The notes: generated by a model from the sequence alone, not told the origin. 64,000 nt of DNA from Chryseobacterium sp. PMSZPI (GCF_002835665.1 NZ_PIZV01000034.1:1-64000), one strand, 5' to 3'; numbered from the stretch's first letter, positions 16,121 to 24,106 are shown. Numbers and translations are program-made.

Positions 16121-16973
16121 TTATTTTGATTTAGGTCCATATTCTTTATACAACATGGGAAGAATTTTTTCAAGATTAGTATACTCTTCCAATGCATGAT
16201 AATTTAAACCACGCAAAGCATTATTGGTTGGGTTCAGTTCTTTTGAAAGCCAAAATCTGCTTCTAAGTTCTATTCCATTTTTTGTTCTCCTTACAAAGTG
16301 AACCATGTTAATAAAACCTTTTGCACAAATTGCCGTTCCAACATTAGGTTCTTTAAATTGAGACATATCAAAGCCAAACTCTTCCGGAGAAACAAATTTG
16401 ATATTGATATCTGCTGCCCCCATCCCAATATCTTCATTGATTAAGTGGGTAACCTCCCAATTTTTTTCGTGAATCGGAATACGATCAGAAAGCAACGTTT
16501 CTCTTTCTTTTTTACCGACAGCAACATCATAATGTACATAATGATCCCATATCTTATATCTTAGCGGATCAAGCTGATGCCATGTAAACCACCAATCAAA
16601 CATTTCAGGTGTCACTCCTTTCATTTCTAGAATTGATGACACATATCCGGTTCCATCCGGTAACACACAATACCCAATTTCAGAAGGCAAATATCCCGGT
16701 TTTAGTAAATATTGAAAGTGCTTTTGCAGGGTCTAATGGTCCTTTTTTAATAGCATTTGTTTTTGCTTTATCCACAGGAGCCATTGGCATATAAAAGTAT
16801 TTGGCAAGAGGTTGTTTTTTCTCTTCTTCAGACAGAATTTGTTTGGAAATTTTCCGACCATCCAATACGGTAACCTTTTCTGTTTTTGAAAAAATGGCAT
16901 TACGAGCCTGACTATAGATCGTTGTCGGAATCATTGCAAGTGCCATACCTGCAATAAAACTATTATATTTCAT
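16121..16973 (-). pseudogene. DAPG hydrolase (PhlG) family protein, frameshifted
   Basis: Two adjacent frames together encode one protein of about 283 residues. The first (16973-16680) has a signal peptide (MKYNSFIAGMALAM, ending IYSQ) and ends after LSIFTKTGIFAF. The second (to 16121) continues with PGYLPSEIGYCVLPDGTGYV and the family core: VTPEMFDWWFTWHQLDPLRY, HYVHYDVAVG, and a C-terminal NYHALEEYTN. The break falls at TTTT, 16700-16703; one base fewer there would restore KPGYLPSE. Enzymes of this family cleave a carbon-carbon bond in acylated phloroglucinols (DAPG, phloretin) and use zinc. The mutation is either a real inactivation or a homopolymer sequencing error. Confidence 0.8.
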
Positions 16974-17223
16974 AACTTAATTTTTAAGATGTTAATTAAG
17001 ATTTAAAAGTGATTTATTAAGAAAAGCCTGCCGGCAAAGCTTCTCCCTCTAACAGCCTACGACGAATATAACATTCAACAGTAGCGTATGCATTTAACAC
17101 TTATTATCTTCATGGCAAAGTTATATCGAGATTATTACATACAGTATGCACAATTTGCGGACAATTAGGGATTATTTGGAAAATACCTCCAGTACCCAAT
17201 AAGGAAAGTGGAACAGTTTCAAA

Positions 17224-17525
17224 ATTTGTGGACTAGACAAAAAGTTGGGTTAATTTGAAGGGGAAGTAAATTAGCTTTAGTACTCTGAACTTACAATGAA
17301 GTCTTATTTAAATGAAAAAACAAGATACAATTCATTATTGATAAGGGAACTAAGAAAGAGACAAGGGCGATGAATAAGCTGTATGGATATGTACGCTTGG
17401 AAAGAATCAATACAATTGATTCAGCCTTTGCTTATACAACACCTGATAATTGAAATACTTTGCGTGAAATTTTAAAATTAAACAGATCTAAATATTCTAA
17501 GCCTCACAACTTTTGCTCTTGATCC
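17224..17525 (+). repeat. Inverted repeat, copy 2 (about 300 bases)
   Basis: Reverse-complement relative of 12738-13046. In this copy the shared short frame stays open for 45 codons, 17316-17450, closed by TGA at 17451. It has an internal ATG at 17370 (MNKLYGYVRLERINTIDSAF), but the TGA just upstream and the lack of a start make it a probable remnant. The stretch 16974-17223 before it shows nothing beyond a weak minus-strand -7 match (17116-17123) far ahead of the pseudogene. Confidence 0.8.
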
Positions 17526-17573
17526 AAATTAAAAGATTTAAATTTTTCTGAGGAGTCTTGTTAGGATAAGTAC

Positions 17574-17605
17574 AAAAAAAGTGCTGTAAAAGATTTTTAC
17601 AACAC
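17574..17605 (-). terminator. Intrinsic terminator of the tRNA-Asp unit
   Basis: On the minus strand GTGTTGTAAAA and TTTTACAGCAC form an 11-pair stem (one G-U pair) with a three-base loop, followed by seven T. Confidence 0.8.
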
Positions 17606-17630
17606 TTGTACTATTTTGATCAAATAGTTG

Positions 17631-17698
17631 CGATCCGGCTCGAACCCGCGACCTCCGCCGTGACAGGGCGGCATTCTAACCAGCTGAACTACCGGATC
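17631..17698 (-). tRNA. tRNA-Asp (GTC) lacking the 3' half of the T arm
   Basis: The acceptor stem (GATCCGG / CCGGATC), D arm (GTTC AGCTGGTTA GAAT), anticodon arm (CCGCC CTGTCAC GGCGG, anticodon GTC) and the 5' T stem with loop start (GCGGG TTCGAG) are all canonical. The acceptor 3' strand then follows directly. The last loop base and the five bases pairing with GCGGG are missing, giving 68 bases instead of 74. A full promoter and a strong terminator flank it. CCA is not encoded. It is either a damaged extra copy or an assembly error; a T-armless tRNA would be exceptional in bacteria. Confidence 0.75.
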
Positions 17699-17741
17699 AT
17701 TTTCTTAATTTTTAAAGAACTATGTTTCTTTTTTGTGATTG

Positions 17742-17771
17742 CAAAAATACATCTTTTTTTAATCCCTCCAA
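17742..17771 (-). promoter_or_regulatory. Promoter of the tRNA-Asp unit
   Basis: Minus strand: TTG (17771-17769), 19 bases, TATTTTTG (17749-17742). It lies about 44 bases before the tRNA 5' end. The remaining stretch to 18009 holds nothing else recognisable. Confidence 0.65.
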
Positions 17772-18009
17772 ACATTCACACCTTTTTTTTCTGCGACATT
17801 TAGATAAAACACAGATTATCAATTATAAAAATTTTAAAAAAAATTAAATTCAATCACATGTAATCCCCTTTTATAAACCGTTTCCAGAGTTTTTAAGTAG
17901 TCTACACCTTCTACTTTTTATTCAAACTGTTTATTTTTTTCAAAAAATAAACTTCCTTCATTGATTTTTTTCCTGTTAAAAAAAAACATTTTCAATAACA
18001 TAAAATTAT

Positions 18010-18017
18010 TATCTTTG
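18010..18017 (+). promoter_or_regulatory. -7 promoter element of the predicted ascorbate operon
   Basis: TATCTTTG ends four bases before the ATG of the aldo/keto reductase gene, implying a leaderless operon message. No correctly spaced TTG is visible. Confidence 0.5.
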
Positions 18018-18021
18018 AATT

Positions 18022-18957
18022 ATGATCAATTCACATATTAGAGATAAAAAACTTATCAGTGTAAATTCTACTCCTGTATTCCCTATTTCTCTTGGTGGAG
18101 CGGGCCTAGGCTCTTGTAAAGAAAATATTTTTTTTGAAGGACCCGTTTCAGAAAAACAAGCTGTTGAAACAGTTTTATTTGCGCTAGACAATGGAATTAA
18201 TCTTATCGATACTTCCCCTTTTTATGGTGATAGCGAAACCAAAATAGGGATTGCTTTACAAGAATATGGAAAACGGTCATCCATTGTTCTGTCCACAAAA
18301 GTAGGTACACACCCTCAATATAAAGGTTATACTCCGGACAAAATTCTTAGAAGCATTGAGAACAGTTTAAAAACATTACAAACAGATTACCTCGATATCT
18401 TACACATCCATGACCCTTCTGATATTAACCTTCAAAGTATTATGAAAAATGGTACCATAGAAGCTTTACTTCGACTAAAGGAAGAAAAAGTAATTTTAAA
18501 TCTTGGGCTTGGAGTTCGTGATCATCAACTCCATTTTCAATTCATTTCATCAGGATATGCCGATGTTATTTTACCCTATTTAGATTATAATCTCTTGCGT
18601 ACTGATGCCGGTAATCTATTAGAAAAAGCTTATCAGGAGAAAGTTTCCGTAATGCTTGGATCGGCTCTGTGTATGGGATTGCTCTCCGGAAACGACCCAT
18701 CCCAAATTAATATTCGTCATTATAATATAGAGCAAGACGTTTCAATAAAGAAATCCCAACAGATGTATGACTGGTGCAAACAAAACAATGTTGATCTGAT
18801 GGCTCTCAACTATCAGTTTATCCTTACTCATCCGGCGGTAAACACTATCATTGTTGGAGCATCTTCCAAAGAGGAAGTACAAAAAAGCTTACATGCTTAT
18901 AACGAACCTGTTAACCCCAAAATTATGAATTCTTTTTTAAAACAGTTTAATTTTTAA
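18022..18957 (+). CDS. Aldo/keto reductase, L-galactose dehydrogenase-like
   Basis: 311 residues, cytoplasmic, with an NAD(P)-dependent TIM barrel. The catalytic tetrad is visible as Asp63 and Tyr68 in LIDTSPFYGDS, Lys93 in LSTKVG, and His130 in ILHIHDP. Features shared with plant L-galactose dehydrogenase and L-fucose/aldose 1-dehydrogenases include an ADVIL-Y segment, a C-terminal MGLLSG and IIVGAS. These enzymes oxidise a free aldose at C1 to the lactone. It is the first gene of a three-gene operon, 32 bases before the Nudix-epimerase fusion. In that context the predicted reaction is L-galactose to L-galactono-1,4-lactone. L-fucose or D-arabinose would be the main alternative substrates. 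Confidence 0.85.
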   Translation: MINSHIRDKKLISVNSTPVFPISLGGAGLGSCKENIFFEGPVSEKQAVETVLFALDNGINLIDTSPFYGDSETKIGIALQEYGKRSSIVLSTKVGTHPQYKGYTPDKILRSIENSLKTLQTDYLDILHIHDPSDINLQSIMKNGTIEALLRLKEEKVILNLGLGVRDHQLHFQFISSGYADVILPYLDYNLLRTDAGNLLEKAYQEKVSVMLGSALCMGLLSGNDPSQINIRHYNIEQDVSIKKSQQMYDWCKQNNVDLMALNYQFILTHPAVNTIIVGASSKEEVQKSLHAYNEPVNPKIMNSFLKQFNF

Positions 18958-18989
18958 TAAAAATACAACCAACTCACTTAACAAAACTT

Positions 18990-20567
18990 ATGAAAAAAAA
19001 CCTTTTACATTACAAAGATGAAAACATCTTACAATCATCAACCGGAATGATTCCTACGGATGTTTACCGCACAATTCTCGACAACGTTCCCCTAGTCTGC
19101 GTTGATTTGATTATCATCAAAGACAACAAAGCTTTCCTTACCAAACGTAAAAATAAGCCCTGCAAAGATGTATATTGGATGCAAGGTGGCAGAATGTTAA
19201 AAAACGAAGGAATAGAAGAATGTGGAATAAGAAAAGCCGCCTTAGAACTGAATATTCCTGCAGACAAAATAAAAATCACAAACTATTTGGGTACCTTCTC
19301 TACAGAATTTAATGATTCTGAACAAGGAGCTTCTTCACATACGATAAATGTAACTTTTCAGGCAGAAGTTGATGCTGATATTTCTTTAGGTTTTGACCAT
19401 GATCATTCCGATGGAAAGTGGTTTGATATCAACGGAACTATTCCAACTGAATTACAAAGTCAGTATATACATCATCCTTATATTGCTGAGATATTAAAAA
19501 TGATTGAACCCAAACGCACTTTAAAAACTGATAAAATCAAAGTATTAGTGACAGGAGCAAGCGGGTTCATAGGATCTCATTTAGGTAAACGACTAAAAAA
19601 AGAAGGATATTATGTAGTAGGAGCAGATTGGAAAAGTCCGGAATTTATGCAGCCCAACGAATTCTGTCACGAATTCCTTAGAATTGATCTAAGGGTAATG
19701 AAAAACTGTTTGCAGGCTTGCGAAGGAATTGACTGGGTTTTCAATCTTGCAGCTGATATGGGAGGCATGGGCTTTATCCAAAGTAACCACAGCCGAATCG
19801 GATACAACAACACAATGATCAGTTTAAATATGCTGGAAGCAGCAAGACACCATAACATCAAACGTTACTTTTATTCTTCAAGCGCTTGTGTATACCCTCT
19901 ACACGCACAAGACGATTCTGAAAACACAATTGGATTAAAAGAGAGTGATGCATGGCCGGCTCAACCTCAAGACATCTATGGCCTTGAAAAATTGTACGGT
20001 GAAGAACTCGCCATGAAATATGCAGAAGAGTTCCCACAAATGCAAATGCGTATTGCCAGATTTCACGGAATTTATGGTGAGCAGGGAACCTGGAAAGGAG
20101 GAAGAGAAAAAGTACCTGCTGCCTTCTGTCGTAAAGCAGCTGCTGCGGAATCTGTTTTCGAAATCTGGGGAGATGGTGAACAAAAACGTTCTTTCTGCTA
20201 CATTGATGACTGTGTAGAAGGTGTTATCAGAATTATGAAATCTGACTATGACAAGCCTCTCAATCTAGGTTCGGAAGAAATGATTTCTATGAATGATTTT
20301 GCCAAGCTTGTTATGGAAATTGCAGGAAGAAATCTACCTTTAAAACATATTGAAGGGCCAGAAGGTGTTCGTGGAAGAAATTCAGACAACAGCCTCATCG
20401 AAGAAGTGCTGGGCTGGAAGCCATCAATCCCTTTAGCTATAGGAATCGAAAAAACCTATCAATGGATTAAAGAACAGATAAAAGCAGAAAAGCAAACCGG
20501 AGTTAACACATCTGTATATAGTGAATCAACGGTAGTGGTTACAGAAGCATCAGATATTAATGCTTAA
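18990..20567 (+). CDS. Fusion of GDP-mannose-hydrolase-type Nudix domain and GDP-mannose 3,5-epimerase
   Basis: 525 residues in two domains. Residues about 35-165 are a Nudix fold whose box begins at Gly66 (GGRMLKNEGIEECGIRKAAL). It has the R and shortened end (LELNI) typical of GDP-mannose glycosyl hydrolase (Gmm), which releases free sugar and GDP rather than cutting the diphosphate. Residues about 183-500 are a short-chain epimerase with TGASGFIGSH (from 188) and the YGLEK catalytic pair (Tyr330, Lys334). Hallmarks of plant GDP-mannose 3,5-epimerase are present: SSSACVYP (Cys300, the acid/base cysteine), GTWKGGREKVPAAFCRKA and GPEGVRGRNSDN. Predicted chemistry: GDP-D-mannose to GDP-L-galactose, then L-galactose plus GDP. 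Its last 8 bases overlap the next gene. The epimerase assignment is strong; the hydrolase's preference is inferred. Confidence 0.9.
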   Translation: MKKNLLHYKDENILQSSTGMIPTDVYRTILDNVPLVCVDLIIIKDNKAFLTKRKNKPCKDVYWMQGGRMLKNEGIEECGIRKAALELNIPADKIKITNYLGTFSTEFNDSEQGASSHTINVTFQAEVDADISLGFDHDHSDGKWFDINGTIPTELQSQYIHHPYIAEILKMIEPKRTLKTDKIKVLVTGASGFIGSHLGKRLKKEGYYVVGADWKSPEFMQPNEFCHEFLRIDLRVMKNCLQACEGIDWVFNLAADMGGMGFIQSNHSRIGYNNTMISLNMLEAARHHNIKRYFYSSSACVYPLHAQDDSENTIGLKESDAWPAQPQDIYGLEKLYGEELAMKYAEEFPQMQMRIARFHGIYGEQGTWKGGREKVPAAFCRKAAAAESVFEIWGDGEQKRSFCYIDDCVEGVIRIMKSDYDKPLNLGSEEMISMNDFAKLVMEIAGRNLPLKHIEGPEGVRGRNSDNSLIEEVLGWKPSIPLAIGIEKTYQWIKEQIKAEKQTGVNTSVYSESTVVVTEASDINA

Positions 20568-21915
20568 AGTAAATAATTATACATGGATCAACTGGGCAGG
20601 AAATTATTCCTGCCTTGCTGAAAATTATTTTGAACCTGAAACAGAAGAACAGATAATCGATATTGTCAGATTTGCAGGAATAAATAAGAAAAAGATTCGC
20701 GTGGTCGGTTCAGGGCATTCATTTACTCCATTAGCCCTGAGTAATGAAATTTTAGTATCTCTTAAAAATTATCGAAATTTAATTTCAATAGGCCAAGATT
20801 TCATCACCTGCCAGGGAGGAATGTATTTGCATGAATTGTACTCCATAATGAAAGTCAACAATTTATCCTTTCCCAATTTCGGAGTTATCAATAAACAAAC
20901 TGTTGCCGGAGCATTGGCTACAGGTACACATGGTAGCGGGTTAAAACATAAAAGTCTTTCCGCACAAATAAAAAAAATACGTATTATACAAGCATCAGGA
21001 GATATATTGGAAATAAGCAAAGATGATGTATTAAAAATCGGTAATAAAGAGTTGAATCTTTGGGACGCAGCATCTATTTCATTAGGTACTCTTGGAATTG
21101 TCACAGAGGTAACATTACAGTGTGAACCTTTATTTTATCTAAAATCAGAGGAATCGATTATTGGATTTGACGAGTACCTTGACTCCATGGATGAATATGC
21201 TAAAAAATATGAGTATTTCAAAGCCTGGTGGTTTCCTCATACAGACAAAGTATATGTATTTAAAGCTGAGCGAATCCCGAAAGAACTTTATCTTGAAAAA
21301 GACAAGCTTCAAAACTATACCGATGAGCAGAGAAAACGCGACTCTGAAATTGATGTATTAACCGCTCCTTTATTCATAAAAAGCAATGAAGAAACTTTTC
21401 TAATTCCAAAAATCAATGCCTACTGTCTTGATTTCTTTTTCACACCTCGTATAAGAGTTGGAACTAGTTTTGAAATCTTAGTCCATGATGAAACAGTGCC
21501 AATGGTGGTTTCCGAATATGGATTGCCTATATTGGATAATTATCACAAAAAAGCATTAAAAGAATTCAGAGATACTTTGGAACACTCCGGACAAAAGATC
21601 CACTTCCCTATTGATCTTCGTTATACGGCCGCTGAAAGCTCATGGTTAAGCCCTTCTTACCAACAGGACACTTTTTATATTGGAATGTGTATTCGTGAAT
21701 ATCATAAAAAAGAGATTCATCCGTCTATGCAGCTATTTTTTGATGTTATGAAAAAATATAGAGCTTGTCCTAATTGGGGTAAACTTTCAGACTTATCTAA
21801 AACAGTGTTGGATGAAAGGTTTCCAAAGTTGAAAGATTTCCGGGAACTTCGTAATGACCTGGATCCGGACGGTACATTCTTAAATGATTTTACGAAAGAT
21901 ATTTTCCTTCCTTAA
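20560..21915 (+). CDS. FAD-dependent aldonolactone oxidase (L-galactono/L-gulono-lactone oxidase family)
   Basis: 451 residues of the VAO flavoprotein family. The FAD domain (about 20-190) contains VVGSGHSFTPLAL, whose His53 matches the covalent flavin histidine of gulonolactone oxidases, and later THGSGLKHKSL and LGTLGIVTEV. The substrate domain follows, with an FPIDLRYTAAESSWLSP segment where family members usually have E-x-R. The usual C-terminal HWxK motif reads NWGK (Asn405-Lys408). No signal peptide is seen. Family members oxidise L-galactono-, L-gulono- or D-arabinono-1,4-lactone to ascorbate or erythroascorbate. Overlap with the epimerase fusion (ATGCTTAA) indicates translational coupling. 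L-galactono-lactone is the predicted substrate from context. Confidence 0.85.
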   Translation: MLKVNNYTWINWAGNYSCLAENYFEPETEEQIIDIVRFAGINKKKIRVVGSGHSFTPLALSNEILVSLKNYRNLISIGQDFITCQGGMYLHELYSIMKVNNLSFPNFGVINKQTVAGALATGTHGSGLKHKSLSAQIKKIRIIQASGDILEISKDDVLKIGNKELNLWDAASISLGTLGIVTEVTLQCEPLFYLKSEESIIGFDEYLDSMDEYAKKYEYFKAWWFPHTDKVYVFKAERIPKELYLEKDKLQNYTDEQRKRDSEIDVLTAPLFIKSNEETFLIPKINAYCLDFFFTPRIRVGTSFEILVHDETVPMVVSEYGLPILDNYHKKALKEFRDTLEHSGQKIHFPIDLRYTAAESSWLSPSYQQDTFYIGMCIREYHKKEIHPSMQLFFDVMKKYRACPNWGKLSDLSKTVLDERFPKLKDFRELRNDLDPDGTFLNDFTKDIFLP

Positions 21916-21930
21916 AGAATATAAAAACAA

Positions 21931-21962
21931 AAACCAAAGCAATAGTAAAATTACTCTGGTTT
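21931..21962. terminator. Weak hairpin after the predicted ascorbate operon
   Basis: AAACCA with TGGTTT, and inside it AGTAA with TTACT, then an AT-rich tail with TTATTTATTTTTG. It lies between convergent genes. Confidence 0.45.
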
Positions 21963-22109
21963 AATTATTTATTTTTGTAATATAATCTGTATCAGATTTT
22001 CAGGACTAGTCAATCCAAACAAGGAACTACAGTTTTTTAGAAAAGTACATTTTTAGTTATAACTTCAGATATAAAATAATCTTCATATCTAGAATTGATA
22101 AATTTGCAT

Positions 22110-23321
22110 TTAATTCCGTTGGGAAAATGATAAATAAATACACCAGCTCCCAATTAAAGCCAAAAATGAAGCAAATATAAAAGGAGCTCCACTAAAGAAT
22201 ATTGGGGTGTTATCAGAAGTAAAATAAGCAAATATCCCGGTCATTAATAATGGTCCAAAAACTGCTGTAATACTACCAATACTGGATAATCCTCCCTGGA
22301 GCACTCCCTGTTTGTTATCGGGTACTTTTGAAGATATCATACTTTGGAGTATAGGGGTAGCCATTCCTCCTAATGCATACGGAATCATAACGACAAAAGC
22401 CATCCATGATGCATTGATGAACCCAAAAAGCAACAAACTAACACAATAAATGAACATACAAACCATAATAGCTTTCTTCTGTCCTAATTTGTCAATAAAT
22501 AATCTAATAAATAATCCTTGGGATACTACCATTAAAATGCCAAAAAAGCCTAATGAGTAACCTATCATATCTGCCTTCCAGTTAAATTTTTCCATTCCAT
22601 ATACATTCCAGATACTCGACATAGCGTGACCCGCCAAAGCTATAAATACAAAAGCAATGATCAGATATGGTCCCAATATTTCTTTTTTAATACTTTTCAT
22701 GGCACTGATAGGGTTGGCAGCTTTCCATGAAAATGATCTTCGATTATCATCTTTAAGTGATTCGGGCAAAACAAAAAAACCATAGATCAAATTGAGTAAG
22801 CTCAATGCAGCAGCTGTATAGAAAGGAATTCGCTCTCCATAATGACCTAATACTCCCCCGATCAGAGGACCTATTATTAGACCAAGCCCTGCAATTGCAC
22901 TTATCATTCCAAAATTCTGGCTTTTCTTCTCCGGGGTACTGATATCTGAAACATATGCTGTAACCGTTGTCATACTGGATCCCATAATTCCCGCAATTAT
23001 TCTTCCAACAAACAGCCATATAAGATTGGGTGCCATTGCCAGAATCAAATAATCTATTCCAAGTCCCAATAAAGACCATAACAATAATGGCCGTCTCCCG
23101 TAACGATCACTAAGACTTCCCAATACAGGAGCAAATATAAACTGCATTAAGGCATATAGGGATATAAACCAACCAATATACTTTGTTGTAGCACTTAGAT
23201 CTCCATTCGATAATTTTAAAATAAGTGTGGGTAACACAGGAGCTACAATTCCTATCCCAATAATATCAATCAGAACTGTAACATAAATAAACACTAATGC
23301 GTATTCTTTTTTCCTAATCAT
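22110..23321 (-). CDS. MFS exporter (TetA/multidrug-resistance type), probable peptide exporter
   Basis: 403 residues from the ATG at 23321 (MIRKKEYALVFIYV). Twelve hydrophobic spans are visible. The loop 2-3 MFS signature is GSLSDRYGRRPLLL, and further family signs are GIGIVAPVLPTL in span 1 and a PIIGG-like IIGPLIGGVLG. This is the drug:proton antiporter group related to tetracycline exporters. The frame is open 15 codons further up (23366), but the shorter start is preferred: its ATG overlaps the last 8 bases of the thioesterase gene (ATGATTAG), a coupling arrangement. Placement at the end of the synthetase gene cluster suggests export of, or self-protection against, the peptide product. 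Confidence 0.85.
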   Translation of the reverse strand: MIRKKEYALVFIYVTVLIDIIGIGIVAPVLPTLILKLSNGDLSATTKYIGWFISLYALMQFIFAPVLGSLSDRYGRRPLLLWSLLGLGIDYLILAMAPNLIWLFVGRIIAGIMGSSMTTVTAYVSDISTPEKKSQNFGMISAIAGLGLIIGPLIGGVLGHYGERIPFYTAAALSLLNLIYGFFVLPESLKDDNRRSFSWKAANPISAMKSIKKEILGPYLIIAFVFIALAGHAMSSIWNVYGMEKFNWKADMIGYSLGFFGILMVVSQGLFIRLFIDKLGQKKAIMVCMFIYCVSLLLFGFINASWMAFVVMIPYALGGMATPILQSMISSKVPDNKQGVLQGGLSSIGSITAVFGPLLMTGIFAYFTSDNTPIFFSGAPFIFASFLALIGSWCIYLSFSQRN

Positions 23322-24060
23322 GATAAAGATAATTGTTTGATTTAGCAGTTGCAGTATCCATTGCATTTTTAATAATCTGTGCGAGATAATTGAAATGCTG
23401 ATTGATAAAGAAGTGATTTCCTTTTACAATTTGGCATTCGCAGCCGGCAGTTGTATAGTTTTGCCAATTTCTAATGTTGAGTGCGTACTGCTCATCTTTA
23501 CCCATTACAGCATAAATTGGTGTCTGTATTTTTCCATTAAAAGTCCTATTTTCATTGTTTTCTAATAATCCGAAATCAGCTCTGAGTAAAGGTTCAAAGA
23601 AATCAAGCAATTCTTCTATTTCCATTACCTCATCGGACAGCCCACCAAGTTTTCTCACTTCAGCAAAAAAGTCTGTTCTTGGCAGTTCTGAAATGGGAAG
23701 ATTTTTTTTTATTTTGGGTCCGGGGAAACCTGTAGGAATAAAATATTTAGGAGCATCTCCATTATTCTCCATAATCTGGCATATTTCAAGTCCCAGGATA
23801 GCACCCATACTATGTCCATAGATAATGTAAGGAACATTTTTTTTCCTTGTTTGCTTTATCTGGACCAGTAAATCTCCTACTGCTGTTTGTTTATTCTCCA
23901 AAAAAGGTTCAGACATACGTTCTCCTCTTCCCGGAAGTTCCGGAGTTTCTATCTGAAAATATGATTGTAAATTTTCGATTAGGGGACGAAAAGAGTTTTT
24001 GTCTCCGCCCGCATAATGTAATAAATAAATCTGCGGTTTTGATGATATTGTTGTGTTCAT
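23314..24060 (-). CDS. Type II thioesterase of the NRPS cluster
   Basis: 248 residues, alpha/beta hydrolase, cytoplasmic. Motifs of the GrsT/SrfAD family are present: LLHYAGGDKNSF at the start, ELPGRGER near 40, the nucleophile in YGHSMGA near 85, and the late histidine in VKGNHFF. Such enzymes free stalled or mis-primed carrier proteins by hydrolysing acyl groups from the phosphopantetheine arm. It begins 53 bases after the giant synthetase gene, with a hairpin between, and overlaps the exporter gene by 8 bases. Confidence 0.92.
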   Translation of the reverse strand: MNTTISSKPQIYLLHYAGGDKNSFRPLIENLQSYFQIETPELPGRGERMSEPFLENKQTAVGDLLVQIKQTRKKNVPYIIYGHSMGAILGLEICQIMENNGDAPKYFIPTGFPGPKIKKNLPISELPRTDFFAEVRKLGGLSDEVMEIEELLDFFEPLLRADFGLLENNENRTFNGKIQTPIYAVMGKDEQYALNIRNWQNYTTAGCECQIVKGNHFFINQHFNYLAQIIKNAMDTATAKSNNYLYHD

Positions 24061-24080
24061 ATGTTTTTTTGTTAAAATAA

Positions 24081-24106
24081 GACATGGAGGCTGTCCTCTC
24101 CATGTC
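24081..24106 (-). terminator. Hairpin between the NRPS and thioesterase genes
   Basis: GACATGGAG and CTCCATGTC form a perfect nine-pair stem with an eight-base loop, followed on the minus strand by TTATTTTAAC. It starts 8 bases after the synthetase stop. Because the downstream genes belong to the same cluster, it may be a leaky terminator or a mRNA 3'-end stabiliser that lowers their expression. Confidence 0.6.

Noticed and set aside
17606-17803. A 65-codon plus-strand frame across the tRNA region
   Set aside because: It runs antisense through the tRNA-Asp gene and its promoter, which explain the sequence.
18022-21915. GDP-sugar genes as part of lipopolysaccharide or capsule synthesis
   Set aside because: No glycosyltransferase, flippase or GDP-fucose gene is nearby, and a lactone oxidase has no role there; the ascorbate-type pathway explains all three genes better.
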